This document shows positions 12,380-25,248 of a DNA stretch of 64,000 nt, piece after piece. A program made the translations under genes and the position numbers. The DNA is from Helopsaltes ochotensis (lineage: Eukaryota > Chordata > Aves > Passeriformes > Locustellidae), in NCBI GenBank assembly GCA_013400155.1, contig VXBM01000059.1, positions 172,604 through 236,603 on the forward strand. Reading direction: 5' to 3'. The notes beneath the pieces are model-generated. The model searched no databases. It was not told the origin of the DNA and saw only the letters and a program-made list of their open reading frames with translations. The number at the start of each line of letters is the position of its first letter. The stretch's first letter is position 1.

Positions 12380-12495
12380 AAATGGGGAAAAAAATCAAAA
12401 CACCCTCCTCCTCAGAAAACCCAAACCCACTAAAAACCAGAAAAAAAACCCCAAAAAACCAAAACAACAACAACAAAAAAAACACAGCCAAAAAA
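12380..12495. repeat. A/C-rich low-complexity tract
   Basis: About 115 bp almost entirely of A and C on the plus strand, with homopolymer A runs, ccccaaaaaacc and a short (CAA)n at about 12462-12476. The complementary strand is T/G-rich and therefore free of stop codons for 77 codons. This explains the apparent minus-strand frame at 12312-12545 without any gene. Confidence 0.75.
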
Positions 12496-12984
12496 GCTGA
12501 GTTTCCAGTGAGAACAGTGTAACATCTAGAATTCTGGAAGTACACATTTATTTTATTCTCCTTTCATGACATCTTGATGACATGACAGTGATAATTTTCA
12601 AGAGCTGTGTTTCTGTTTTTTATAAGAGTTACTCAAAATTTTGGTCGAGACAGCTGATGTATAGACTGACTGTGAATGCTCCTGTAAAGGTGACAGAGCC
12701 CCTGAGATGCACAGTAGGATTTACATACAGACAATCTCAAAGACTATAAAGATTCAGAAGTTATAAAATGACACTCCTCTGGATCATTTACCACTTCATA
12801 CCGTGGAGATTCTCATCCTAAAAATGTTTTTTTTTGGGCGAGAGTAGGAAGTACCAGGAACAGAACAGAGTGATTGGGGTATATTCTGCTTTTTGCAGCT
12901 CAGTGCAATGAATGCATCATGACATTAAGGACCAATGAATTTAGAACAAATGAAGGAATTTTTTTTATGTAGAAAATGATTAGC

Positions 12985-13002
12985 CCATGGAAATTTCCAT
13001 GG
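12985..13002. repeat. Perfect 18-bp palindrome
   Basis: CCATGGAAATTTCCATGG is its own reverse complement. The flanking bases (C on both sides) do not extend it. It could bind a dimeric factor or be chance. Confidence 0.9.
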
Positions 13003-15560
13003 CAGATAACCTGTCTTATGGAGTGGGGCTGGGTAAAGTGTTTGTTAATGCTATTTGTGGCTGTGATGATGCAGATGATCAAATCTCCAGTGTCAGAGAA
13101 GTATGATGGAAAGGGAACACTCCTTTCTTTTTCTTACTGTCATTTTAAACTCAGATATTTTATGGCTATATAAAATAGACACATAAAGTATGAGAGGAGC
13201 TGTAGAACAGAAGATGGACCCATTATGACAAATTCTCTATTTCCTGCTCTGTGAATACCCAGTCCAGAATACCCATTGTTGCCAAACCGCAGAAAATATT
13301 TTGATTCTAAGAGTTAGTATGGAGAAGCAAAGCTGATAAATGTTAGGGCTAAAATAAAACTATAGAGCAGAACTAAGTGACCCAATAACAATATCTTACA
13401 ACTTTGTTAGTCATGACACCTGATTTATACTGCTGTAGCTCCTACTGATTTCTATGGTTCTTTGTGATTTACATTACTAAAAATGACAGTGAGATCAATT
13501 CTTGCACAAAAAGGCATTTTCAGCAGAGATTTTTCTGTCTCACTGCTATGTTGCACAGGTTTAAGCACTATTTTCTCTTTTGTCACTTTTTGGTCAAGAC
13601 ATATTCTTTGTAAAAGGTTTGGGAAGAGTTCTGTCACATTAATACTTTCTAACTGAAAGCATCATTTGCCAGAGCCTATATTCAGTGTCACACTCTTTTA
13701 AAGAATTGCTCTTGGCAACACAGCCTAATGGTATTACAAATCCTGTCACAATATCAATAGTGAAGTGGGAAGAGAGTTAGAAATATTGGGATAGTGCTCC
13801 ATAGTCATAAGGCTTGGCAAAGAATAATCTGACTCTGTTGCTCATACCAATGAAACGTTGTCAATCTCAACTATCCTGATTTTTAGTCTGTTTGGAAGAC
13901 CACTGGAATCAATCTTCACCTGTCCAAGTGGAACAAAGACTTCCAATTTAAGTGTTCCACAGTGTTCTAAAAAAGAAACTTGAACTTGGCGTGTAAATGG
14001 ATCAGTAGCAACATTGTTATTTCCAATTTAACAAGGAATTAAAATCGCCTTAGCAAAATATTCTTTTGGATAAATTGTAAAGCAAGATCATATAATCCAG
14101 CAGAACCCATATGGAGTTTTGTACACCTAGTACAATTTTTCAAAAAGCCACTTAAGAAAATATCAAAGCAGTGTGAAATTTGACCATTTCAGACAACTGA
14201 CTGCAGCCTGTTACTCATAATGCCCTACCAGATAATTGGATAAGTCACAACAGTATAATGTATTTATTTGGTTCTTTCTGCACATTTCTGAACACTAAGA
14301 GAATTTCCAAGACAGCAATAATCTAGCAAGTTTAAAGCATTTCTTATAATTGTATGAATGCATTCAGAGGGTATATATACCATTACACATAAAAACTTCA
14401 TATTCATAGTAAAACCAAATGTATTCAGTATAACAAACTTGATTATACACGTCAGAATTTTTAGTGATTTCAATGTATTATTTTATATAATAAGTTTTAC
14501 TTTAATTTTAAGTCTTAGAAAAAGTGCAAGGTCTTTGTAAGAATGATTGGCTGTGATTATCTACTCGGATGCCACTTTGATAGGTCAAGAATTTCTATGC
14601 ATTGCTGGTATTGCAGAAAGTCATTAGGAACAAGTAAGGATACCTAAAAGGGGAGAAACCTTAATGTATTCAAACCATTCAGTCTTTTCGGATTTTTAAA
14701 AATTAATTTAAGTAAATTGCTTTAAATGTTTACCAGAGAAAAAAGTAAAAGCATTAGTGAATTCAGCCCTTACAAAACTCTTGTATTGTGCAGATGCAAT
14801 TAGTTTTCCTTCTGTAAAACCATCAGAAAAGTTAGTGGCTCCCTAAGGTATATTTAAATATTATTTGATGAATTTTCTTGTGTCATACTTGATTGTGCAT
14901 GTGTCACACAACTCCAAAGAATGTGTACAGTGGGAGCAATCACTTCTCCTATAGAACTCTAATATGGTTTCATATATAACATGAATAATTTACATGCATT
15001 GTATCTGATCAGGGACAACTATACTTAATGCAGTCCTTTGGTGAAAAGATTCTTGTCAGTCATCTACTCCTGGGCAGATTGTTATCTGCAAAGAAAGAAT
15101 CCAGTCTGCATGTAAGGCAAAGACTGTGTCTTTTGTTAGTGTAGTGTGCTCAAGTCAGTCAAGAAGATTCAAAATAATTTAAGTGTTTTTGTATTTTTAA
15201 ACACCCCAATTTTTATGTGCCCATAATCAACTGGTCCCTAAGCCAGGGAGCAAATAGAGTCTTGTATTGAATGCAGAGAATGTTCCTGCCGAGGCTGGAC
15301 AGCATTCCTGGCAGTGAGAGTTACTCATTACAGTTCACCTGGTGTCACATCTACTCCCTCAAAAGCATCACTTCTCCTTAGAGCCTTCACGTGATTTCAC
15401 TGTTCTATCTTCCTTTCCCCGTACCATGTGTTGTGTCAGCATTGGAAGCCTGGTTAGGAGCACACAGAACTGGCATTTCTGCATCCTCTTGATTTTAGGC
15501 ATCTGGAAAAGAAAGGAATTTTACCTGTTCATTAAGGGGTATACAAAGGAAGATCGATAA
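13003..15560. other. Long non-coding stretch
   Basis: AT-rich DNA without a supportable gene or recognised repeat. Frames at 12976-13173, 13452-13637 and 14264-14540 are short, unbiased and overlap on both strands. Confidence 0.6.
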
Positions 15561-16110
15561 TCTTCACCAGTTACTATTTTTTGTTTGATCTGTGGCTTGT
15601 GTGTATGGAAATGATAATTGCTGCTTGCTTTTACGTAAGAGTTGGGATTCTGGCATCCTTGGGATTTGCCCTCCAGACTGGAGTGGACACAGGCCATTTC
15701 CCCCAGGCTGTATTCTCTGCTGTTCTCTGGAGTGTTTTTCGGTGTTTCTTTCATCCCACCATTATCTCCCGCGTTCTTTTCTGCCCTCAGTCCAGTCCCA
15801 TTTTGCTCAGCTATCCAGGATCCACAGGTTTCTCTTGCAGCACCCCACTGGCCATTCAGCCTTTCTCTCTCCTACATTCTGCTGCCCAGTTCCAGTTCCT
15901 CTTAATTCTGTCTTCAGTGTCTTGGCAGCAACTTCTTCCAGTATCTCTCTGGAATCAAATGGGACATCTTTTATTCTGTTCCTGGAAACAGCTGAACTTT
16001 CAGAAATGTTTTTACATTGTTTTCCTGATGTTTTCTAAAATCGGCCTGAGAATTTTGGAAATTTCCTGGAGGCTTTCAATCCAAATACATCCCTTTTAAT
16101 AAAGCTATGG
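15561..16110 (+). other. Pyrimidine-rich tract open in three frames
   Basis: On the plus strand this segment is rich in T and C and stop-poor. All three frames stay open for 87-172 codons and overlap, which is the mark of compositional bias rather than coding. The hypothetical peptides are hydrophobic and show no domain. It contains two good acceptor-like sites (ctgccctcag ending 15790 and tctcttgcag ending 15840), but no paired donor or downstream coding frame was found. Confidence 0.5.
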
Positions 16111-16490
16111 GCTTTATAAAAATTGAGCATATGACTTTATAACTATAATACTCACAAACATTAACAGAAATCAACTTTTTAGCCTTGCCTTTCAGCTGTG
16201 CCAAATAACATTTTTGACTCATTGTGCCTTGTTATGCTGTTAATTGACAATATGTGATTTCACTGAAATAGGCAGTTCTTGCTATCATGAAAATTAGTGA
16301 CAACATCACTGCTAGCTATTTTTTGCTGTGTTTTACAAATATTCGAATAGATCATTGATATCAACACATGGGTGTTGTACCTCTAAGTTTAAACAAAGTC
16401 TGGTAGACAAAGAGAATGTGTGACTGGAGGACTGAGCAGAAATAGCACTTTTTATTATTACAAATACATCTTTTTTTTTTTTCTTTAAAA
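16111..16490. other. Non-coding stretch
   Basis: No gene or known repeat. A short T run occurs near 16470. Confidence 0.55.
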
Positions 16491-16499
16491 ACAGGAGGG

Positions 16500-16910
16500 G
16501 GAAAGTAAGTTCTTTGATGCTTATTCTATTTTTAATTAATTTTTAGGGCCATTTAACATAACTAGGAAGTTTGAAGATTGAAGTTTCATGTTGACACTGT
16601 ACATTACAATTTAATGACCTAGACTTATTTACACATAAATGAGTTTTTTAATGGTCTAATTAACAAAATGCATCAGTTTGCCTCTTTAAATTAAGCGACT
16701 CTAAGGTAGTATCTTTTAGTAATTTCAAATGTTTAATAAAAGATGAAACTCTCCCATTATTTTAAGGGAGTACTTTCCTAACAAACCATTTCATTTTAAC
16801 ATGCTGCTGCTGCTTCAAAACATTGGACTTTACATTCAGACTGAATTTTAAAATAGAATCAATTATTTTAATTTAAAATTCAGAGGAATTTTATATTTTG
16901 GGTAGAAAAA
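16500..16910. promoter_or_regulatory. AT-rich, possible conserved non-coding element
   Basis: It contains ttttaattaatttt, ggtctaattaac, tttaaattaagcg, atagaatcaattatt and a short (GCT)n near 16804. The TAATTA/TTAATTA density with intervening mixed sequence is like developmental enhancers. Conservation is not testable from one sequence. Confidence 0.2.
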
Positions 16911-18439
16911 AAAATTAAACTAAATCTTTACATCTTGATAAACTCCTGTATGAGTTTACTCCTGGCTCCCAGGAACTGCTCTTTTTAGAAGAGGGTTCTG
17001 CTTTCCCATTGAAGTGCAAAAGGTCCAGTGAGGGAAATGAGAAGTGTGTCTTCTCAGCACTAAAAATGTTCTCTGTTTCTCTCAGCTGCTCAGTCAGACT
17101 TGATCCACAGTGGATTAAGTCCAGTTCTAGGAGTTTGGTTTTATTAGATTTAATTATGACATACTTTTGATTTTTAAGCATTCTTTCCAGCTGTGTTATC
17201 TAGAAATCAATTCACATCAGAAACAGACAATCTATTAATTTTCTGCATTTTATTATCTCTTGTCTGGAGGCTTCCAAGTACCTTGTATAGATAAATTCTA
17301 CCCCTTTTTAAAGAGCAGGAAGCAGGGATATGGAATGAATCAAGACTTCCCCAAGATCACAGAGAAAACTAAGCAACAGATCTCTTCATTCTTAGTTAAT
17401 TCTTAATATTGTGATGCAGGCCAACATTTCTGATGTGCAATTGTAACTTAAATGAGGGGCAAACTTCAGGTACAAGAGGACCCCCACTGGCTTCCACGGC
17501 GCTGCTTGTATGAATGAAGTTGAGCATTCAGGGAAGGTATTTGCAGGATTAAGGCTCTACATATGGTGGAGAATTGAGCTTTATATATACTTTAAATAGA
17601 TTCCCAATCCTTTGTGCTTCCCATTGTCCTGTGTTGTCTCTCACTCTGAAATAGGGCATATCAGAGAGCCAGGAGAGCTGAGCAGACGACTGGAAGGGAG
17701 AAGGCTGTCTCCTGTGAATTAAAAATCTAAAGGCTGACCCCCCAAATCATACGCTTCAGTTTCAATAACTCCCATGGCTTTGATATCAGTGCTGTGATTC
17801 TATTTTGGTTTGTCTTCTGGTTTTTGAACTCCTGGGGTTGGCTACACTGACATCATCTCTAAATTTGGTGGGGAGAGAAAAAGGCAAGCATTGTTAGGGT
17901 GAAGGAGCTGGCACAGCAGCAGCTGCTGATTTGCTCAGTCAACACAGTCTATTTTATCACACGGCTTGAGATCGAAGGTTTCTCAACCATATTTTTAGCA
18001 CCTTAAGTAAAAGCTTGTTTGTTTTTTGACTGAGGTGATTATACCCTTGATGAGGCGCTACTGCTTGTTCTGCAAAATAATAAAGACTGTTAATCTTATG
18101 ATAGACTCAGGGGTAAAAACAAGCATCACTCAAACCTCTATTGTATTACATTCACAGTCAGAATGTCCAGAAAAAAGACCTGCATCTTTTAAATCATTAT
18201 TATCTCTGCTTTATTGTGCATTGCATTGCTTCCCGAAGACTAGAAATAAGTTACCAGAGTCTCCTGCTAGTGCTGGGGAGCTGTGCAATTTAAGTAAATA
18301 ACAACACAGAAGATCAGCAAGATGAGACCAGCGATATGTCTCTTTACGAGCTGTACCTCAGGAATATTTTTAGTCTGTATCCCTTAGAGAAAGGATTTGC
18401 AGCAACAAACTCAGTATGTTGAGGGAGTTCACTGTCACC
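16911..18439. other. Non-coding stretch
   Basis: No supportable gene. The minus-strand frame at 16915-17181 and plus-strand frame at 18026-18301 have no recognisable motif or splice context. Confidence 0.55.
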
Positions 18440-18780
18440 TAAACAGCCCCTGCGCTGGAGACCAGCGAGTGCTGTAGAGCATAATTGATCATTGAGCTTG
18501 CTGTCTGTGGTGGGTCAGTGATGGGTGACGGAGCAGTGAACCTGGGCAGCTTGGGAGCCCCCTCCCAGGCAGCTCTGCAGGAAGCCCAGGGCAGCAGGGC
18601 TGTGGCTGTGCTCACACGGTCTTGTGGCATCACAGGCACAGAGACAGCCCCGGGCTCTGCCCGGCTCATCCCCTGATGGGAGCAGTGGGACCAAACTGCA
18701 GCTCTGCCTGGCGTGCCAGGGAATTCGGAAATATCGCTGCAACTGTGCGCTGTGCTATGCACACAGGCACCTGGTGAAAC
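18440..18780. other. GC-richer island without a gene
   Basis: Local rise in GC with scattered CpGs (gcgctgg, gtgacgg, cacacgg, cccgggc, cccggct, gcgtgcc). Both strands are open in several frames because AT-rich stops are rare here. CpG density is well below that at 32.5 kb and 57.1 kb. I see no promoter element or coding motif. Confidence 0.45.
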
Positions 18781-21700
18781 AGGAGCAGAGAGGGGAAATC
18801 CTGGCTCCCAGCAGAGCTGTAGGAGTTCTCATGTTACTTCAGTTGGTTCAGGATTGTACCCCTCCATGCTTTTACTGGCTTGGGGTTTCCCACCTCCATA
18901 TGGATTCATCCCACAGCTGGGATCAGCACATCCTATTCATTGCAATTTTTATTCTTCATCCAAGTTGTTTTGCAACTGTTATAAATGGAAGAATAAAAGA
19001 TAAATCTCTGGCAATGTCTTGTCTGTTTAGATAGAAAGGTCTTTAAGAGCAAGGACCGCCTTTTACTGTCTGTTGCTATAGTGCCTAGCACAATAGGGGC
19101 CTGGGTCCTCACTGGAATCAATGCAGGATCCTCATTGTAGGAATAAATGTTCCTGAGGAGATAGAAAAATACAAGAGCTACTCTGTAATGCGTCAGGTGC
19201 CATAATGGCATAAAATAATTTGACATCAGACTGGTCCCATTCTGTGTGGGATCACACCCTGCTCTGCAAAAACTTCTCCAGTACTAAAAATAATCCTTCA
19301 TATGGCACTGATGTTCTTGCAGTAGCACAGGTGATTTTAGAGATTCCCAGAGCTCCCAGTCCCATATATATATCCCATACTCTAACCTGGGACTGAATTT
19401 GGTGAAAAGCAGCTACCCAGGGGATGAAATGCAGATAATATTTAACAGTAAAAGAGCTGCAAGACAGAATGTGAGCTAAAAAAATGTGCTCTGTTAATAT
19501 GAGGTGGATTTAAATAGGTAAGAAATTATCTGCCAGGATGGAATTTGGCAAGAAGACCAAACTTAATTCTCTCATGCCATCCAAAATGTGTCATGTCTAT
19601 CTGAGTAATGTCCTCCCAAATGGAAATAGGCAGAAACTTTCCAGTAAGCACTACTTCATTAGAAAATTCTGAGGTACTTAGACCAAAAATATATCATGGG
19701 AAATTCTGTGGGTATCTGAGCTTTTCTCTTGGGTTTTGTATGGCCTTCCTCCAACTCCAGGGCACTGAGCAGGCTTCCTGAAGCTCAGCTAGGAGCTGAA
19801 CCTAGCAGCTCACCTATCTTCAAGGTATCTTGGGTAGAGTTGGAGACAATGAATTTCTGAGATCTCTGACCCGGTTTGGGCTCCTGCTGCTTTGACTCCA
19901 TTCTTCAAAAATTTGGATACCTTAATTCCTACCCTAACCCCCAGCCAGTGGAGTTGGAAACCTGGAAGCCCTAGGAAAGCTTCCCCATGAGTGGTTCATT
20001 CTTTTGCTCCTCCAGCAGTGGTCACTGTAAATTCCAAGATTGCTGTTAAAGTGAATGTCCATATTTCTGAGTTTCCTACTCTGTTGGTAGGTGAGAAACA
20101 AGCAATCCCAAGAACCCTGAGGCTCTCAGTTCTGCTGCTTTCATAAGGGTTCCTGTTTCCAGGTTCATCCAAGATTTTTACAGTTGGCTCCATTTGTTTC
20201 AGACAAAATAATCAGCAATGAAGCTATCTATTTTTTTTCCAATGTAAAATTTTCAGAATTTTAATTCCTTTGAAAAATTTGGGGATCTAGTATTTTATTT
20301 TCATTCAAAACAAAAACGTGGAGCAGAAATCTTGAATTTGGATGAGAGCATCTGCAAGCACTGTCTGGGGAATTACTCAGTGCCTGCTCCTTGGACTACT
20401 CCACATGCTCCATGCTCAATTGGTAGCATCACTCCAAACCTGTCTGCCTGGGAGTTTGCCATCTGAGGTTTGAGTGAGTCATTCTCAGCTTGTGAGACGT
20501 GGCATATCCAGACTGGGAGGTTGATAATGTTTGGCACTTAATTCTTGGTGCTGTATTGTTTACGCTAGAGCCATTAAATGTTCCATAACCTTCAGATATT
20601 CTGTTTTTCAGTCATGACTTTTGCAGCGTCAGGCTGTGTTGAAGCACATGAACAGTATGTTCAGTCATGGTGTGTGCAGAGTTCAAAGCTTTGTGACTGT
20701 TACACAAAACCTCCCTGTGCTTTCAGAGCTATAATCCTTCCTCTTGACAGAATCATTAAAAATAGCTGTGGATGTTAAACATGCTCCCTGCAACCCATAA
20801 CAACAACATTTCATTGCATCAGAGTTAATGGCTGTGCAAGGACTGAGCGCTACTGCCTAGAGCTGTGTGGCAAAGTGCTTGCAGGATCAGGACTGGGGAG
20901 AGCTTTGGCCAGGATTGGATTGTGAGGAGTGGAAGCTGTCAAGACCCAGAATCAGAAAATTCAGAAAAGGATGGTGAAGACCTTAGTCAAGGCAGTGCAA
21001 GGCAATTTCCTAACCAAGTGTTTTGCCAAAATTATATTAATAAACAGTTAATCTGGGAATTATTCCAGCAGATCATGCACAGAGACATCAAAAAAGAAAT
21101 GGTGCTGGCATCATTTTATGTATAACGAATGAGATGTCACCGCCGTGCAGTGATTTCAGCACACTGGTGCCTAACAAGAGAGGAAAGGTGTATGCTGGGG
21201 GAAAGAGCAAGAAGAAAGAAAAGTTTCAGACAGTATTTGTTTAAAGAAAGAAATCCATCATATGGCTTTTTTAAATGAGGATAAAACTACTCTCTCCAGC
21301 TGCATACAAATGGGAGAGCAGCTCACATATTAAAATGGATCTGGGACTTTCAAGTACTTCACTCAATATGCAGAAAATTATACTGGATGTTGACAGCTTT
21401 TCTCCACAGAGAAGACAGCTGTGGGGGTCCTTTTATTAGACAGCATAAAAAAATCCTAAAGTGAAGTTTTGCCAAGTAAATAGGCAACTATTCGATAAAA
21501 CAATCAAGTGCTGTTTTTATTTTGCTGTTCAGTGTGGAGTTTGTTACATTTCCTGCAAATAATACAGAAAACAAATCCCTTTTTAGGACTGTGGGAAGTA
21601 CTCACAAATGACAAATGGTGATTGGTACACAAATCTGCTGAGCTGGTGATGTCTGTGTTCTCCAGAGCCTGTGAATCATCTGACAGTGCCAGTGTGATGT

Positions 21701-21968
21701 TAAAGTAGATAAAAATATTTTCCTTTTCCACTCTGAAACAGAACCAGGAAACCTGCCTGATAATTAGAGATGATGCCCTGTGAAACCACAAACCCTGTCC
21801 ATTGTCAAAATCTCTGTCCAGTTCCATGTGTGAACTATACATGTCACCCTTATTCTCACACGGGTACCCCTGGAGAGAGCCAAGTCCTGGATCCAGGCAC
21901 TCAGAAGGATGTGCTATATTCCAGCTCCCCTAAAACTGCCTCACCCTCATCTCTCCATGGCTGGGATC
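18781..21968. other. Long non-coding stretch
   Basis: About 3 kb with only featureless frames (for example 18933-19226 minus, 20865-21125 plus and 21504-21842 minus). A short (AT)n run interrupts cccatatatatatccc near 19363. No repeat family or RNA gene is recognised. Confidence 0.6.
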
Positions 21969-21994
21969 AGTTTAGCCCTTCAAAGGGCTAAACT
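21969..21994. repeat. 26-bp inverted repeat, perfect 12-bp arms
   Basis: The arms AGTTTAGCCCTT (21969-21980) and AAGGGCTAAACT (21983-21994) are exact reverse complements separated by CA. It is longer than expected by chance at a given place, although one such repeat in 64 kb is not extraordinary. Confidence 0.9.
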
Positions 21995-23190
21995 CACCGG
22001 GTTTAGATGCACAGTGATTGTTGTGCAAGTCCTTTTGCTCAGGAATGGCTTCCTGCATGTCCCTGTCAGCTGATGGTGAAAAAGCCCATCCTAAAGTAGT
22101 TCTTCAGGGATTCTTTGAGTCTTCTGCAAGAACAGAGGGAAAGCTGTTTAGGAAAAAAAAAGTTTATACTGTTGAAAGTGATGGTTATATCTTTCACAAA
22201 ATATTTAAGATCCTTGTACAAGCATCTGGGACACAAAACAGTTAATATGCAAACAACAGAGCTAACTGGGATATTACAGAACATCAGCAAACATACACAA
22301 TATAAATTTGAGAAGAGAGATAAAAATCAGCCTGGCAGCTCTTAATTTCCATTTCCACTCAAAAGGCAACTTCCCAGAAACAGCTGCACTATTCCCATGC
22401 TTTACTCTCTCAGATCCAAGAAGGGCCTTTGCATTTCAGGGAAAGAACGCCTCCTCCCTGAAACTTCATATATTAGCTCTCTTGGGTTTTCCTCTCTTAA
22501 TTGCTTTCAATCAGAGCAGAGGTTTCTTTGTTGTTTGTCTTTTTGCGTTTGCTTGCAGAGCTACAATTAAACACCAATTACAATTTGGATAGGTGACAAT
22601 GTAATGCCATTCCTGTTTAACTTCTTTTTCAAGTCTTGATAACGTGCTTTAATCATAGTGACTGTTATCACATAGAAAGCCAAATACATCAAATACAGAT
22701 GCTATTATTCAGTTTAAAATTATTGCCATTTAAGGAAAGTAGAAGGACTGACGAAATTGATATACTAAGAGTTTTGTAAATCTCTGAAAAGGCATAGGAA
22801 TACTTCGCATAGTGCTTTATGAGATTTGTCTGCAGCTAGTTCTTATTTAGAAATCCTTACACAGGTTCAAAAATTCATCCCATTTTATGTCTTTATAATG
22901 TGTACTTTGTTCTTCATTTTCTATAGTGGTAGAAATCAAAGGCTAAAATCATCTCCGTGGCTTGTCATTTCACAAGTTATTGCACTGGCTCATCCTTTAG
23001 CTTTTTGCCACAAAGACCCTTTGAAGCTTGCCCAGTTCTCTCCATCTGACTTTTGTATCTGACCTCCACCAGCACTTAACTGAGGGATATTTGCTAACTT
23101 AAGTAGTCAGTATTGCATTTTCTGTTAAATTTCCCTAAACCTCTTTTCCCCTGAAGACCCAGATCCTCACCCATAGCACAGCAAGGTGCA
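21995..23190. other. Non-coding stretch
   Basis: No supportable gene. A strong acceptor-like sequence (T-rich tract ending cttgcag at 22558) has no convincing exon or donor after it. Short frames at 22018-22592 overlap in several registers. Confidence 0.55.
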
Positions 23191-23194
23191 TAAT

Positions 23195-23257
23195 ACTCTT
23201 CCCTGACTCATCTTCCTCTATTCCTCTTCTGTATCCACAGAGCTGATCAAGGTGAGA
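23195..23257 (+). other. Possible 11-nt microexon
   Basis: An excellent pyrimidine tract (cttcctctattcctcttctg, then tatccacag ending 23240) is followed by eleven bases, AGCTGATCAAG (23241-23251), and then a good donor, AAG|GTGAGA. Vertebrate neuronal microexons are usually 3-27 nt with a strong upstream polypyrimidine tract, so the form fits. No flanking constitutive exon or transcript is visible. Without RNA data it may be chance. Confidence 0.3.
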
Positions 23258-23307
23258 CAATTTATTGCCACTTCATTGACTTGTGCTACATTCCCACTGG
23301 GATTTCA

Positions 23308-23321
23308 CTGCCACCTGGGGC
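23308..23321 (-). promoter_or_regulatory. Weak CTCF-like motif
   Basis: On the minus strand GCCCCAGGTGGCAG agrees with the CTCF core CCASYAGRKGGCRS at 12 of 14 positions. A single match of this strength is only suggestive. Confidence 0.2.
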
Positions 23322-25116
23322 TTCTCAGTGCTAGAATGACATAAATGTTTCATAAAGTAAATTTAGAGAAGGAAGGGAGGCAGGTAGGAGTCGGGTTGCT
23401 CAGAAATGTTGAATAATGGGACTGGAAGGAATGCTGCAGGTCCCCGTAAGCCGAAATTCCACGTTGATGTCTCTATTCTGTCATTACACAAGGCACTCTA
23501 CAGCTGTTAGTTCTGGTGGGTGTTGCACAGTAAAGATGCATCCGAGTAATTATATGGTAATGACAGAAGATCATGAGTTAAAGATGCTGTGAATCCTGCA
23601 CACACATCTGAAATTGTTTGGAGCTGATGTGGGAGGCGTATCCACATGGAATTTGATAGCACTGATGTTGTAATTAAAGCTGAGAAGAGAGATGAGGTTT
23701 GTACTTATTTCTTACTGCTACCTGAGAATATTAATTAGCTCATGGAGCCACCTGACCTTAGCAATAATCAGCTCTGTTACATAGAGCAGAAGTGAAAATG
23801 TGAACTGCCCACTAAATATTTATTAAGAGAGCCGAGATGAGAAGACCCTGGTTGTGGTAGAGAATAGAAGTTCCTGGAAGTCAAGTTGCCCCCTCTGTGG
23901 TAGAAGGAAGATCAGAATCTTTCCAGTGTCCTCTACTTTGTGGAGGACAAGGACAATTCTGTCACCACGCAGGCGACAGAAGCACGCCTGGTTTGGCACA
24001 CAAATGAGTAAGAGAATGTCAGGTCTGCAGAGATTTCTCTGAGACTTTCTATATTCCTGCCTGCCTTCCTAACTGCATGGAGGAGTGACTCCAGAAGGCC
24101 AAAAATGAAAGCCTGAGCTCAAGAGTGTCCCCATGTGTGGACACTACATATGTTAGTCTTTTGAAGGTTTCCCATCACCCTCAGAGAGAAGGGAAATGAT
24201 TATTTCATCATTTGTGAGATGAGATGAAAAAGTACATTGGGAAACCCTGTATTTTTACATTGGGGAAAGCCCTGAGGGTTCAACTAAATAAAACTAAAAT
24301 TCTAGTCCCATGTCTTAGGCTGCCTGGCAAAGTAAGCCTTTTCTCCTTTCCAACCAGGAGTGTAGTATGGGCTTTGGGGATACCCAGAAAATTTGGATCG
24401 GGGAGAAATTTGAATGTCTGGTTTTCATACGTAGCAAGTAAAAGCCGTGGAGAAAAGGAAGATTATATCTGCAGCATAACTAGGTAGCTCTGTTTCTTTC
24501 CCTGCTAGGACCGGGTCTTGTTTGCTGCAGTCAGGAGCAGCCTTCCTAATGGTTTCCTGCTAAGGCTCATTATTGAGTTCATATTTTTGTCCTTCTCACA
24601 TCTCCCTCATCCCCTGTCACAGTCCCCTCCCCAGTCATGAGGATTCGATCACCTGTGATACGCAGACTTTGGAGTCTGTGTGGAGGGACAGGCTGTGTTA
24701 AAAACGAGGTGTGTTCTTAATCTCCTCGGGTTGACTGGAAAGTAATTCTCGGAAGAGGTGGAAGAGCACGGCGCTGCTGTGCGCTGGTGTCTGGCTGCTG
24801 CCCTGCTGGAGATCCACGAGCAACAACAGCACGGCAAGTCCTCTTTCTTCTTTCCTGACAGCTCCACAGTACCTGTATCTTAATCAGTCAGTGTCAGACA
24901 GTGTCACAGGCTCTGAGCGCTGCTCGAAGCAAAGCACAGCACAAATGCCTCCCTGCTGCTGGTAGCTTAGGTTACCATTACCAGGCTGAGCTGCCTGATG
25001 TAACACTCCTGTGCTCCAGACAGGCTGAAACCCTCACAAGTGTTGGCACCAACACGTGTTCAGACCAAGACACCTCTAGCCCTGGGAGTTTCTGTGCTCC
25101 CGTGACTCTGTCAGAG
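23322..25116. other. Non-coding stretch
   Basis: No supportable gene or repeat family. GC and CpG content rise modestly around 24700-24960. The plus frame opening at 24901 has no motif. Confidence 0.55.
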
Positions 25117-25248
25117 GCACCACGGCTACGCTGCTGGCGACAGCACAGATGGGGAGCAGAGGTGCTGGAGAGGGGGAAGATGAAAGGAAAAATGCTTGCT
25201 GGGGTCACTGATATCATTTTAGTCATACATGTAATAGGGAAGGATGAA
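25117..25248 (+). repeat. Diverged duplicated segment, copy A
   Basis: Aligned by eye with copy B about 0.9 kb downstream. Shared blocks are ctac.ctgct.g, acagcacaga, ggagcagag/ggcagagc, gatgaaaggaaaa, ctgatat.att.tagt, acatgt.a and aggatgaa, in the same order with small indels. I judge roughly 70% similarity over about 130 bp, not computed. The origin could be an old tandem duplication or two copies of an unrecognised ancient repeat. Confidence 0.6.

Noticed and set aside
12312..12545. 77-codon minus-strand frame rich in F, V and L
   Set aside because: It is the complement of an A/C-rich low-complexity tract.
15581..16099. 172-codon hydrophobic frame as a membrane protein
   Set aside because: The two other frames are open over the same bases. 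T/C bias explains both openness and hydrophobicity.
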